Source: Monocercomonoides exilis (lineage: Eukaryota > Preaxostyla > Oxymonadida > Polymastigidae). Taken from it: a DNA stretch of 64,000 bases. Each line of letters starts with the position of its first letter. Within the stretch, counting starts at the first letter, position 1. The position numbers were made by a program, and so were the translations under genes. The stretch spans positions 992,001 through 1,056,000 of the forward strand of contig LSRY02000032.1 of NCBI GenBank assembly GCA_001643675.2, given 5' to 3'. The notes below the pieces were generated by a model. That model was given only the letters and a program-made list of their open reading frames with translations. It did not search any database and was not told the origin of the DNA. Shown here piece by piece: positions 49,701 through 59,600 of this stretch.

Positions 49701-51734
49701 AACTCGAGTGCTTTCATGAAAGACACAACAATCGAAAACTCTCCGTTTGGTGGATTGTCGATTTCTGGTGGGAAAGCAGACATTGAGAAAGGAGAGTTTG
49801 CGAACAATAACCCGCAGATCGAAAAATACCCATCATCCAGAAGAAATGTCTTCTGTTCTGATTCCGGAGCATTGGTTGTTTCGAGCCTGAAAGGGGGAGA
49901 TGGAACAAAGGAGAACTCATCATTGTGGATGTTGAGCGAAGGGTGCAATGTTTCGGGGATTGTGGCTGACCGGTTGTCATCCTTCTTTATTCCTTCATTG
50001 GATTCTGTCACCTTTGTGAAAGCAGGAAATGAAGCTGTTCTGACGTTTGTTGGAAGGCTGTTGCTTCCTTGCAACATCTCGGTCAGCCTCACATTTGCGA
50101 GAGGGGTCGAGCAGGAAGTCGAAAAATACCAGATAGACAGCGATGATGGATATGTTGGAGAAGAGGAAGTGAGGGCTTCAATCCCTTTGTCTCGATTTGA
50201 AAATGCAAGTGATGAAACTGAGATATCTGTGGAAATCTTATTTGGGAACTCTGATTCTCCCTCGTCAACAAAATCATTCATTCTGAAGAACAAGACTGAG
50301 CCAAATCCAAAAGGAGATGAAAGGATTGTTGAAGGAGGATACAAAGAAGGAAAATCTTATTGGTTGTTGATTGTTATAATCATGGCAGTTATTTTATTGA
50401 TTGTTCTTATTGTATCAATAATTTTTATTGTTCGATGGAGAAAGCAAAAGAGAAGGACAGAGGAATTGGAAGAGATTGTGAATGACACAGTGAAAAAGGA
50501 TCCAAAGCTTATTGAGATGGTGACAATGGAGATGTCTCCAGAGGCACAATGGCGAAGAGCAGAGAAGGAGGCAGAGACGAAGAACGATGAAAGGATAAAG
50601 AAGAGAGTGTATGAGAAAAGCCTTGGACATTCAGAGTCATCAGAGCATCTTCTCTCTGAGAGTGGATCGACTGAATATATTCTTGGAAATGACTCTGATA
50701 AGATTCCTCAATGGATGCTGGAAAAGGTTGAAGAAGAAGAGATTCGAAAGAGATCACCTTCACCATCCATTTCATCCACTTCCACTACAGACACTTCAGA
50801 CACAGAATCCACATTTGTTCGCGGAGAGGATCTGTGTCCAACCACCTCGTCCATGTCGAATCTGGTGGATGCAATGGCCTGCTCATGCCCTTACGAGAAG
50901 CTGATTGTGGATCTAAGAGATTCGCTGTTCATGCTGCTTCACGGGAGGAACGAGAAGAAGGAGATGGCGATTGGGACTCTGCAGGAGAGGGAGATGACTG
51001 GCGCTCAGATCCTGTTCTGGGTGGCGAATCTCGCACTCCACTCGTTTGAGGATGGGGAAGAAGGTCTTTCCTCTCTGGCCAATCTGAGTCCTCATATCGT
51101 GCTGTTCTCAGAACATATGGTGATCTGCATTGTGATGCATTCAGACTTCTCTTCTGATGATGATTCAGATTCTTCTTCCATCTCTTCAACAACAGTTGTC
51201 ACATCTGCCAGCGATGATGATGAAAGTGACTCTCTGCCCTCATCTGCCTTTGAGGATGAAGATGATTTCAAAAAAGAGTGCCTGAGATGGAAGGCTCCTG
51301 AGCTGCTGATGAACAAGAAAATGGGAGCAACAAAGGAATCAGTGGCATTTTCGATCGGGATGATGCTGTGGGAGTGCTTGACGCTACAGATACCATTCGG
51401 TGAGTATGAAGCCGAAGTTGCTGGGCAGAAGATCATGAATGGGGAAAGGCCAAACATGGAGAATACGCATGCAGAATCGATGTTGATGGATGTTGCAAAA
51501 AGAGCAACATCGATGAATTGGCAGGAGAGGCTCACGCTTGGAGAGCTGAAGCGCGAGTTTATTCAGCGGTTTCCGGCAGGAGCTGTAATAATCACAATGT
51601 CAGATGCAATTGACATGGAAAGGGACAGGGACAGCAGCGGCAGTAACAGCTACAGCGACAGCGACAGCAGAGGAGGAAGCTTGGAGGAAGCAGATTCGTT
51701 GCTTGGAGGCAGTGCACTCTGCTCCGAAAAGTGA
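43788..51734 (+). CDS. Giant beta-helix surface protein with transmembrane segment and kinase-like tail (copy A)
   Basis: Single exon, 2,648 residues. The first ATG gives a signal peptide (MLLLLCICCFYGVVSC). The in-frame region upstream from 43740 lacks an ATG. The ectodomain (about 18-2185) is built from repeated blocks with a cysteine motif (YV---GDD--ACG---KCRTV), GGG-rich turns, and the recurring NNAIVGRDMFIQC-type segment. This resembles right-handed parallel beta-helix (pectin-lyase-like) folds. A single transmembrane helix (about 2190-2213) is followed by RWRKQKRR and a coiled, charged region. The last 200 residues match a protein-kinase C-lobe (RWKAPELL with Ala2503, then FSIGMMLWECLT--IPFGEYE and a closing RLTLGELKREF). 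No glycine loop, VAIK lysine, HRD or DFG is visible, and an acidic Ser/Asp stretch sits where the catalytic loop should be, so it is probably a pseudokinase. Adhesion or sensing is a guess. Confidence 0.85.
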   Translation: MLLLLCICCFYGVVSCNEINNCFLKDFGDEKKSESLTTFTKPQIADAHILFYNASSAMIHVDFWTVHSEDHVFVVDEKSKTKLVDIRFCMKHSCPQHTLFLSNGFVWASNLSFVSFDCRCSIPSIVSSAPGFESQNEGKTVLECSAISSHVISTTCPFVGDCGTSFVSLEDCHFFNVTQQKRVKTVSLSNTKAIVDSCDFSDMTTPYYGCIVSGLLSTGGFAVFNTSFRKCSYSKTVVNTVTTNGTEPVFFSDTYFNCKSENDGGAIYHRINYPMTIERCMFFECNSSLNGGAIRSNNDPALYALTINNTIGEKCAATLVGGFLVSDYQKNMQMRNTNISDSHGKECGCVYLNRYPGNVSISCCYLNNCSEEGDRIPLSSGGILIGDGHNVSISDCSLTKCSGLTVGGICFWGDKDWGGDYTGVVMFCFFEENSARNGGKDVSVMGEWVENADQSMLIECRSKTLGSNRVMHGESDVSEWIPYFYSGALYVNSETGDDNEACGKNERKCRTVGYIPVLVDPQKAESTRVVIESPRIAEHGCNVANKKIEIVGSTGGELTITTALASTSLFSVVDGHLSTNSIQIIHDATQSTADSLVFLLEGSGSLHVDGCTLTSGSGHSESNAFSSSMIMLKGGEATVENTHISSFWLLDASCILLCGSCSMRVSNCTLEKIVRNGGEGGGISATIKSGCELEICECAFDNCTAKEGNGGGVKVVLERGGSLVIGESTNATSFSVCSAQRANGKGGFGGGLCISSMAEDVSLSLINLEFADNSGSVGRDVYASLKDLRTKVNNETFSWAFFIESEKRENSLCGVDGNFFENDVDLFIFITGLQSTTIGTSGSEGENAIYCGNDVPCKTLDYSIQQAAGIGELTITIHLSTTLSSETVLNSHTIKSGSDSECNLVVNSSLEGQTGKVISTTGVLKLNKIAFSIPSSFVHSQNTLIHSHSTASELTVNGCQFVNQTSAPISYVLFDVSEGKLRMEDITLSSLSFSGKVFAITPSVDAEIISLNVSNSELGTNPLLSVDGSVQPQNSPSARNSDLTPSLTFKTCTFREIDVCEADCSGIISTGASIPLLFDGCTFVSISSPTSVEGGAMRISVEESGSFSINGTSVCQKCSCENRRVGKGGFLWMHFPESHGDFALGMMSLKENSAFTGRDVFVTCKDLLEIVDPSSFSFAAAVAESERSNSLVGTDSFWFHSQDEDLFDLVLGYRSRVIYVNSTKGMNHIGCGKRSFQCTSVDYGITRVADGEERRIEIGEAGNVGGEFDLVHLLIESNSEETAVLSVSGAIPKTRDCIVEVGDGVVKDVAFSLPGAFVNGHGTLFALPFPTSVLTLEVCSLASSSSTTISFNLVLLNGGDLALKNCKIENIASAVSLVEVLYQEHPSNEDAKGHSIVFDSCSFLSTTETGNTASTAKIDSSDSDVSVTVKNSTFLKCCADSSSCGGALFVGLGKGSSLEVNDSSMSLCETAVGKGGGMYLNGADAEHSLLPFVISNVTFSSNNAIVGRDMFIQCDNLSTQISERHFLLDFREPPFNRHNSIWGMDAALPSHDVDIIPMVVMYQSELIFVSGIASGAADAKSCGSVFSPCRSLSYGVLHVIPSIYSQVIAESETAVSAEVVFRDVAVKSSSLNSHCRVLLGGTTASETKYSGLMECMGSVSFEKMDFLFSEEYASSHVSVFNIQNGATSIISCTFTGSSEAMVLSQTLFVVSAGLLDVQKVVFDSLNIHSDILLLSPSASTYISQIQVKAVVSDSSLVVANQASATMIDVEIDNSSWGKGMITASSSNVSVSSLTYSSVEAETVIVSAHSSLSIEKIKLIKSTIKQHAILVDSLDGQVIVKELFVENIKLCSGGVVCCTSRQNDLTEGNDGLCSIMQASFSNITCASSVESKTASVFDCFLSRYPIHLQNCSAVNCTSHPMKGAIASFNCCSNASFDLCVFDGSSSAKDEGWKRNDGMNGVCMWNESIVGLVNSSAFMKDTTIENSPFGGLSISGGKADIEKGEFANNNPQIEKYPSSRRNVFCSDSGALVVSSLKGGDGTKENSSLWMLSEGCNVSGIVADRLSSFFIPSLDSVTFVKAGNEAVLTFVGRLLLPCNISVSLTFARGVEQEVEKYQIDSDDGYVGEEEVRASIPLSRFENASDETEISVEILFGNSDSPSSTKSFILKNKTEPNPKGDERIVEGGYKEGKSYWLLIVIIMAVILLIVLIVSIIFIVRWRKQKRRTEELEEIVNDTVKKDPKLIEMVTMEMSPEAQWRRAEKEAETKNDERIKKRVYEKSLGHSESSEHLLSESGSTEYILGNDSDKIPQWMLEKVEEEEIRKRSPSPSISSTSTTDTSDTESTFVRGEDLCPTTSSMSNLVDAMACSCPYEKLIVDLRDSLFMLLHGRNEKKEMAIGTLQEREMTGAQILFWVANLALHSFEDGEEGLSSLANLSPHIVLFSEHMVICIVMHSDFSSDDDSDSSSISSTTVVTSASDDDESDSLPSSAFEDEDDFKKECLRWKAPELLMNKKMGATKESVAFSIGMMLWECLTLQIPFGEYEAEVAGQKIMNGERPNMENTHAESMLMDVAKRATSMNWQERLTLGELKREFIQRFPAGAVIITMSDAIDMERDRDSSGSNSYSDSDSRGGSLEEADSLLGGSALCSEK

Positions 51735-53941
51735 AAAGGTTGCTTGGAGTTTTTGATGGCTGAATGGCTTAGACATTTATTCAAAGCGCTGCAAACGGAA
51801 GAAAATAATGAAGGCTTGGGGCATGCGAAAGAAAGTCTGTTTCTGAGTTGCTGCATGAACCTTGCAGCACGAATCCGGATTGCCGATCTGAGCTTTTGAG
51901 TAAATTTGCTCCTGGAATCAGCTTGCTTTTATACAAAATGCTTTTGCTGTGCGCACGGATGCTAGCCATTCATATTTTTTGTTGGTGCTTATCATAAAAG
52001 GTGTTCAAATTCATCCGTTTATATAATTTTTGTTTTGCCTTGCAGCCAAAGGTCTCGTTTGCGTTTATTTGAAAATGCTTTTGTTTTTGAATGAAGATTT
52101 GCACGCAATGACTTTGTAACCTCGTTGACGCTCCTCCCTTCCATTTCACCCTCTTTTCATTTCACAACCAGTTTTATTCATTTGAATTTGCTCAAATTTT
52201 TAGACTCCGCAATATTGGCAGCAACAGCGCAGAGTCGTTCAGATCAACAAAGCAGACCTTGCAAAGCGGAACGTGAATAACAGAGTAAACAAGGATTCAA
52301 CAACAGAATGAGTTAAAGAGTCGTAGCTACGTGATGTCGCTTGTGGACCGCAGAAGCAACAACATATAATTCTTTATATTGCGTTTTAAACAGGCGACTA
52401 TCTTGAAAAACACATTTTGACTGGCCGGTTGTTTTGTATTTGGCTAAATGAAAAATACATTTTACGCAAAGTAATTATGGACACGAGAATTTTTCCGATT
52501 ATGTCGAAGAAATTGAACAGAAATAACAGAATCGAACATATCTAATTGAAATTTGAATATATATATATATATATATTCTTTTGTTCAGTTCTTTTGTTTT
52601 TAATAATGAAAAGAATCACGATATTTTTATTGTTTTTGTGTTTTGCAGAATCTCAATAAAACACATTATTTGCATCTTGACAAATATTTTGATAAAGGGT
52701 TATGAATTTCAATTATTTTTTTGAAAGAAGATCTATTTGAATATATGTGAAAAAAAATTCACATTTTAATTTTTGGTATTTTTTATTCAGTTTGAATTTT
52801 TTTGCTTCGAATAAATTATTTTCTCAATTTTTGATTCATTTCAAATAAGAAACAATTGTAAATCAATAAAATTCTATTCAGTTTTATTATTAATTGAAAT
52901 TTCATTTTTTATAATTAAAAAAAAATAATTTTCATTTTGATTTTCATCGCTTTAAAAAAAAAGAACTGAACAAAAGAATATATATATATATATACCATGG
53001 ATGCTTAACCCGCACCCTGGTGCCAAACCAGCACCCAGCAAATTATCAGATTTTTCAAAAAAAAAAATGTGAACACGCATTTGATTGTGTGTGAAGAGCT
53101 CACATTCGGACAATTACTATATTTATTATTTATAATTAATATTTTCCCCAAAAAATACAAAAATATTCATTTTCATAAAAATTGTTTTAATTTTTATATA
53201 TTTGAAAATTTGCTATTTCCTAGCCATGGCAGAAAAAGAAAAACATCCTATTGTGCTTATTTTAATATTTGCGAACAAAAAATTAAACGTATGGGAAAAT
53301 TTTTCCGATATTTGTCTGATGGAACTTATTTCAACGATTAGATCAAAAACCATAAAAATGTGAAAACAATTGGCATGCTTAGCTGTAGCTTGGAGAAGAA
53401 GTTAACTATGAATATTTCAATAAAATTTTAATAATAATGTATCTTTTATGTAATTTACAGCAATTCTTTTAGTGGCTGCACTTTTCAGAGCCATGCTTTG
53501 TTTGGAGTGTGTTTTTTGGAGAGCAGGCTTTCCAAAAGTTAGATTACAGTTTGCCGTTTTTAAGTACTTGCATATTTTATAAAAATTTGCCTTGTGTAAT
53601 AATTAAATTCTTCAAAAACTTGTTTTTGAATGTTTTGTTTGACGCACATATTTGCTTGATTTTATTATTGAAAAGAATGAAGCTGCATATATAGCTGCAG
53701 CAATTTGTGCTGTAAACATTAACTGCTATTTAATGTTAATTTTTCGAAAATGAGAAATATATGTGTATTGATGGTTTTGATTTTTATCATTTTTTACAAT
53801 TCAATGACTTTTTTGTTAAATGTTCATTTCACGTGTTAATTTTGATGGAATCCGTTGTGCATCTATTTATTGCGTTGTATTTATTTTTTCCAAAATGAAA
53901 TAATTTATGTGTGATGAATGAGACATTAGTAATTATTATTT
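50409..53941. repeat. Left arm of a ~7.4 kb palindrome
   Basis: Inverted duplicate of 54243-57773. The match starts inside the transmembrane segment of copy A, covers its whole cytoplasmic tail, and continues 2.2 kb past the stop. I found two single-base length differences (an A in the kinase tail, and an A run at about 52917-52925) and otherwise no change in the parts compared. The arm includes the hairpin element at 52576-52978. The region 51735-53941 holds no recognisable gene. Confidence 0.9.
52576..52978. mobile_element. 403 bp TA-flanked element with TTCTTTTGTTCAGTTCTT ends (left arm copy)
   Basis: Terminal inverted repeats of 18 bp start at 52576 and end at 52978. TA flanks both ends, each embedded in an AT dinucleotide tract. 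No coding capacity. The copy in the other palindrome arm is 55206-55607. Confidence 0.6.
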
Positions 53942-54242
53942 ATTTATTTTCTGTTATAAATGATATTTGTCAACCAAAACACAAATCTATCTGGTAAATA
54001 TTTGTCCAAACCAAATTAACCCAAGGTTATTATGAAAAATAGTCTTGAACTTGATGTAAAACAAATTAAATGTCAATCGGATTTATCTGATTGATTGTTT
54101 TTTAATAACAGAACATGATGTAAAAAAAAGCGTTATTTTAATGTGTTGTTTTAATTCTTAGATAAATGCAAAACGTTATAATAAAATATAAATATTTTTC
54201 TCCTTCTCATATTTAATAAATGAATATTTAAATAAAAATATC
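53942..54242. other. Unique 301 bp spacer at the centre of the palindrome
   Basis: AT-rich sequence not shared between the arms. No gene or clear motif. It would form the loop if the arms paired. Confidence 0.8.
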
Positions 54243-55205
54243 AAATAATAATTACTAATGTCTCATTCATCACACATAAATTATTTCATTTTGGAAAAAA
54301 TAAATACAACGCAATAAATAGATGCACAACGGATTCCATCAAAATTAACACGTGAAATGAACATTTAACAAAAAAGTCATTGAATTGTAAAAAATGATAA
54401 AAATCAAAACCATCAATACACATATATTTCTCATTTTCGAAAAATTAACATTAAATAGCAGTTAATGTTTACAGCACAAATTGCTGCAGCTATATATGCA
54501 GCTTCATTCTTTTCAATAATAAAATCAAGCAAATATGTGCGTCAAACAAAACATTCAAAAACAAGTTTTTGAAGAATTTAATTATTACACAAGGCAAATT
54601 TTTATAAAATATGCAAGTACTTAAAAACGGCAAACTGTAATCTAACTTTTGGAAAGCCTGCTCTCCAAAAAACACACTCCAAACAAAGCATGGCTCTGAA
54701 AAGTGCAGCCACTAAAAGAATTGCTGTAAATTACATAAAAGATACATTATTATTAAAATTTTATTGAAATATTCATAGTTAACTTCTTCTCCAAGCTACA
54801 GCTAAGCATGCCAATTGTTTTCACATTTTTATGGTTTTTGATCTAATCGTTGAAATAAGTTCCATCAGACAAATATCGGAAAAATTTTCCCATACGTTTA
54901 ATTTTTTGTTCGCAAATATTAAAATAAGCACAATAGGATGTTTTTCTTTTTCTGCCATGGCTAGGAAATAGCAAATTTTCAAATATATAAAAATTAAAAC
55001 AATTTTTATGAAAATGAATATTTTTGTATTTTTTGGGGAAAATATTAATTATAAATAATAAATATAGTAATTGTCCGAATGTGAGCTCTTCACACACAAT
55101 CAAATGCGTGTTCACATTTTTTTTTTTGAAAAATCTGATAATTTGCTGGGTGCTGGTTTGGCACCAGGGTGCGGGTTAAGCATCCATGGTATATATATAT
55201 ATATA

Positions 55206-55607
55206 TTCTTTTGTTCAGTTCTTTTTTTTTAAAGCGATGAAAATCAAAATGAAAATTATTTTTTTTAATTATAAAAAATGAAATTTCAATTAATAATAAA
55301 ACTGAATAGAATTTTATTGATTTACAATTGTTTCTTATTTGAAATGAATCAAAAATTGAGAAAATAATTTATTCGAAGCAAAAAAATTCAAACTGAATAA
55401 AAAATACCAAAAATTAAAATGTGAATTTTTTTTCACATATATTCAAATAGATCTTCTTTCAAAAAAATAATTGAAATTCATAACCCTTTATCAAAATATT
55501 TGTCAAGATGCAAATAATGTGTTTTATTGAGATTCTGCAAAACACAAAAACAATAAAAATATCGTGATTCTTTTCATTATTAAAAACAAAAGAACTGAAC
55601 AAAAGAA
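55206..55607. mobile_element. 402 bp TA-flanked element (right arm copy)
   Basis: Inverted duplicate of 52576-52978, one base shorter in an internal A/T run (about 55259-55266). It was carried by the palindrome rather than inserted independently. Confidence 0.6.
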
Positions 55608-56448
55608 TATATATATATATATATATTCAAATTTCAATTAGATATGTTCGATTCTGTTATTTCTGTTCAATTTCTTCGACATAATCGGAAAAATTCTCGT
55701 GTCCATAATTACTTTGCGTAAAATGTATTTTTCATTTAGCCAAATACAAAACAACCGGCCAGTCAAAATGTGTTTTTCAAGATAGTCGCCTGTTTAAAAC
55801 GCAATATAAAGAATTATATGTTGTTGCTTCTGCGGTCCACAAGCGACATCACGTAGCTACGACTCTTTAACTCATTCTGTTGTTGAATCCTTGTTTACTC
55901 TGTTATTCACGTTCCGCTTTGCAAGGTCTGCTTTGTTGATCTGAACGACTCTGCGCTGTTGCTGCCAATATTGCGGAGTCTAAAAATTTGAGCAAATTCA
56001 AATGAATAAAACTGGTTGTGAAATGAAAAGAGGGTGAAATGGAAGGGAGGAGCGTCAACGAGGTTACAAAGTCATTGCGTGCAAATCTTCATTCAAAAAC
56101 AAAAGCATTTTCAAATAAACGCAAACGAGACCTTTGGCTGCAAGGCAAAACAAAAATTATATAAACGGATGAATTTGAACACCTTTTATGATAAGCACCA
56201 ACAAAAAATATGAATGGCTAGCATCCGTGCGCACAGCAAAAGCATTTTGTATAAAAGCAAGCTGATTCCAGGAGCAAATTTACTCAAAAGCTCAGATCGG
56301 CAATCCGGATTCGTGCTGCAAGGTTCATGCAGCAACTCAGAAACAGACTTTCTTTCGCATGCCCCAAGCCTTCATTATTTTCTTCCGTTTGCAGCGCTTT
56401 GAATAAATGTCTAAGCCATTCAGCCATCAAAAACTCCAAGCAACCTTT

Positions 56449-56666
56449 TCACTTTTCGGAGCAGAGTGCACTGCCTCCAAGCAACGAATCTGCTTCCTCC
56501 AAGCTTCCTCCTCTGCTGTCGCTGTCGCTGTAGCTGTTACTGCCGCTGCTGTCCCTGTCCCTTTCCATGTCAATTGCATCTGACATTGTGATTATTACAG
56601 CTCCTGCCGGAAACCGCTGAATAAACTCGCGCTTCAGCTCTCCAAGCGTGAGCCTCTCCTGCCAAT
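56449..56666 (-). pseudogene. Out-of-frame former C-terminus of surface protein copy B
   Basis: These bases match the last ~72 codons of copy A (MNWQERLTLGELKREF to LCSEK) but are out of frame with the upstream gene. Where copy A reads GTTGCAAAAAGAGC, copy B has one A fewer, and a TGA follows at 56669-56667. Confidence 0.85.
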
Positions 56667-59600
56667 TCATCGATGTTGCTCTTTTGCAACATCCATCAAC
56701 ATCGATTCTGCATGCGTATTCTCCATGTTTGGCCTTTCCCCATTCATGATCTTCTGCCCAGCAACTTCGGCTTCATACTCACCGAATGGTATCTGTAGCG
56801 TCAAGCACTCCCACAGCATCATCCCGATCGAAAATGCCACTGATTCCTTTGTTGCTCCCATTTTCTTGTTCATCAGCAGCTCAGGAGCCTTCCATCTCAG
56901 GCACTCTTTTTTGAAATCATCTTCATCCTCAAAGGCAGATGAGGGCAGAGAGTCACTTTCATCATCATCGCTGGCAGATGTGACAACTGTTGTTGAAGAG
57001 ATGGAAGAAGAATCTGAATCATCATCAGAAGAGAAGTCTGAATGCATCACAATGCAGATCACCATATGTTCTGAGAACAGCACGATATGAGGACTCAGAT
57101 TGGCCAGAGAGGAAAGACCTTCTTCCCCATCCTCAAACGAGTGGAGTGCGAGATTCGCCACCCAGAACAGGATCTGAGCGCCAGTCATCTCCCTCTCCTG
57201 CAGAGTCCCAATCGCCATCTCCTTCTTCTCGTTCCTCCCGTGAAGCAGCATGAACAGCGAATCTCTTAGATCCACAATCAGCTTCTCGTAAGGGCATGAG
57301 CAGGCCATTGCATCCACCAGATTCGACATGGACGAGGTGGTTGGACACAGATCCTCTCCGCGAACAAATGTGGATTCTGTGTCTGAAGTGTCTGTAGTGG
57401 AAGTGGATGAAATGGATGGTGAAGGTGATCTCTTTCGAATCTCTTCTTCTTCAACCTTTTCCAGCATCCATTGAGGAATCTTATCAGAGTCATTTCCAAG
57501 AATATATTCAGTCGATCCACTCTCAGAGAGAAGATGCTCTGATGACTCTGAATGTCCAAGGCTTTTCTCATACACTCTCTTCTTTATCCTTTCATCGTTC
57601 TTCGTCTCTGCCTCCTTCTCTGCTCTTCGCCATTGTGCCTCTGGAGACATCTCCATTGTCACCATCTCAATAAGCTTTGGATCCTTTTTCACTGTGTCAT
57701 TCACAATCTCTTCCAATTCCTCTGTCCTTCTCTTTTGCTTTCTCCATCGAACAATAAAAATTATTGATACAATCAGAACAATTAAAAACAATATGACAAA
57801 AAGAACAATCACTATCAAGGCCCAAGAACTTTCTCTGCCTTTTTCACCTTTTGTGATTGGGGATTCGTTGTTGTTCGTCATTTGAGTTTTGTTTCTCACA
57901 ACAATTGCTTTTGTGAATGAAGACGATTCTTCGTTTCCGAATTGAATTTGAACCGACACTTCTATTTCTGGCGAGGCATCTGAAATGATGGAATTGGGAG
58001 TTGCGCCGACAATTGCTTCTTCGCTTTCAAATCCGGCTTCGTCAAACAAGAAATGTGTTATTTGCTTGGCTTCTCCATCTGACAAAACAACGCAAAACGA
58101 TAAGTTGCATGGAAGCAAAAGAGAACCTTGGAACCTCATCAACGTGTTGTATTCCATTTCCTCGGTTGTTACTGCTTGCAGCGTGGGGACAAAAAATGTC
58201 GAGCCTCTTTCCTCTCCAGCACCTGTTATTTCGCACCCCTCGTTCAGTATCCATAGAGATGATAACAGCTGTGGATTATTCTCACCAGTCTTCACTCCTT
58301 TGATACGCATAATTGCAGAATTTGTGCACACGATGTTCCTTTGGTATGACGGATACTTCTCCATTCCTGGTGAATTGTCGTAAAACTCGGATTTCTCAAC
58401 ATCAACACTGCCTCCACTTACGCTCAGTCCTCCTTCTGATGAATTTGTGATTGTTGTTGCTTTCAAAGTTGCTGTACAGTCTTTGAGCTCCACCACAGAT
58501 CCATTCCATCTGCATATCACATCTGTGCTGCCTTTCTCCAGCACTTCTCTTCCATTCTCTTTCTTCCCTTCGAAAAGCGAATTTTCAACATACACAATTT
58601 TCGATGATGAAACAGACATAATTTGTCCGACATTTGTTGCGCATGAATGATTTCTCAGTGAGCAATTCGCAATCCGAAAGTCTTGCCCTTCAGCACAACT
58701 TGTGATGCAGCTTGCACCATTTGATTTTTGCTCAATATCACCAATCACCGAATAAGCCAACAGGACAGACCCATGTTCATTTGCAGATCCTCTTCTTTGC
58801 TTTCCTTCCTCGTCAACAGATATCAATGAGCTCTCAGCAAGAGTCACATTTCCTATTCTCGCTTCTTTCAATGTGATATTAGCTCCTGGGATGATATGAA
58901 TTATCCCCTTAGCTGAGTTCAAATTGGACATATTCATGGAGCTCAAACAGCATTCGCACCCTCCTTCAAATGCAAACAGCGGCTTTTCACTATTGATCCC
59001 AACAACTTCGCTGTTTTGGATCTGAAACAACCCACTTTGCACAGTTATCAGGGACTGCCTCAAATATTCCTCTCTGCTTCCTGCTGTAAACTTGGACGAA
59101 GAGATCGCAAGCGATCCGTTTGCTTCTGTTAGCACACTCTCGTGAAGCGTCGAGAAAGCTGCGTGAATGCTCATCGCAATGTTTTCCACTTTCACATCTC
59201 CCGAGCACTCCATCACACATCCTTGGGAAGCCAGCTGGCTCACTTCCTGTCTCAGATGGACAATTGCTGGATGCGACACTTCCTTGCTTCTCAACACCCC
59301 ACACCTTATCGCACAGTCTTTCACGATGTCTGCCTCTTTCTCAATCAGAAGCTGGCTATATGACGAATCAAGAAGATGCGAAAGACCGTAATTGAGAGAT
59401 CGGCATGGAGCACTGATATTCCCACACGGCTTTGTGTCGCTCCCTTTTCCCTCTGCCCCGCTCACAAAGATCAGCTCGCTCCGATACACAACGATCAATG
59501 GAATTAGATCTATATCTTCTTCTGCCTCGCCCTCTCCCACACCCCATATCGCATTTCGTCTGTCATATGGAGGTTCTCTCAGATCCAGGACAAACTGAAT

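Larger units (their letters stand above)
54243..57773. repeat. Right arm of the ~7.4 kb palindrome
   Basis: Inverted duplicate of 50409-53941. It holds the last part of surface-protein copy B (minus strand) and 2.2 kb of shared downstream DNA. Outside 57773 the two genes diverge: the next bases still encode a similar transmembrane segment but with many changes, and the ectodomains are only family-level relatives. Confidence 0.9.

Noticed and set aside
53069-53341. 90-codon frame repeated inverted at 54843-55115, and 61-codon frame at 53509-53694 / 54490-54675
   Set aside because: Their identity is explained by the palindrome. The peptides are Phe/Ile/Asn/Lys-rich, as expected from AT-rich DNA, and have no recognisable domain.
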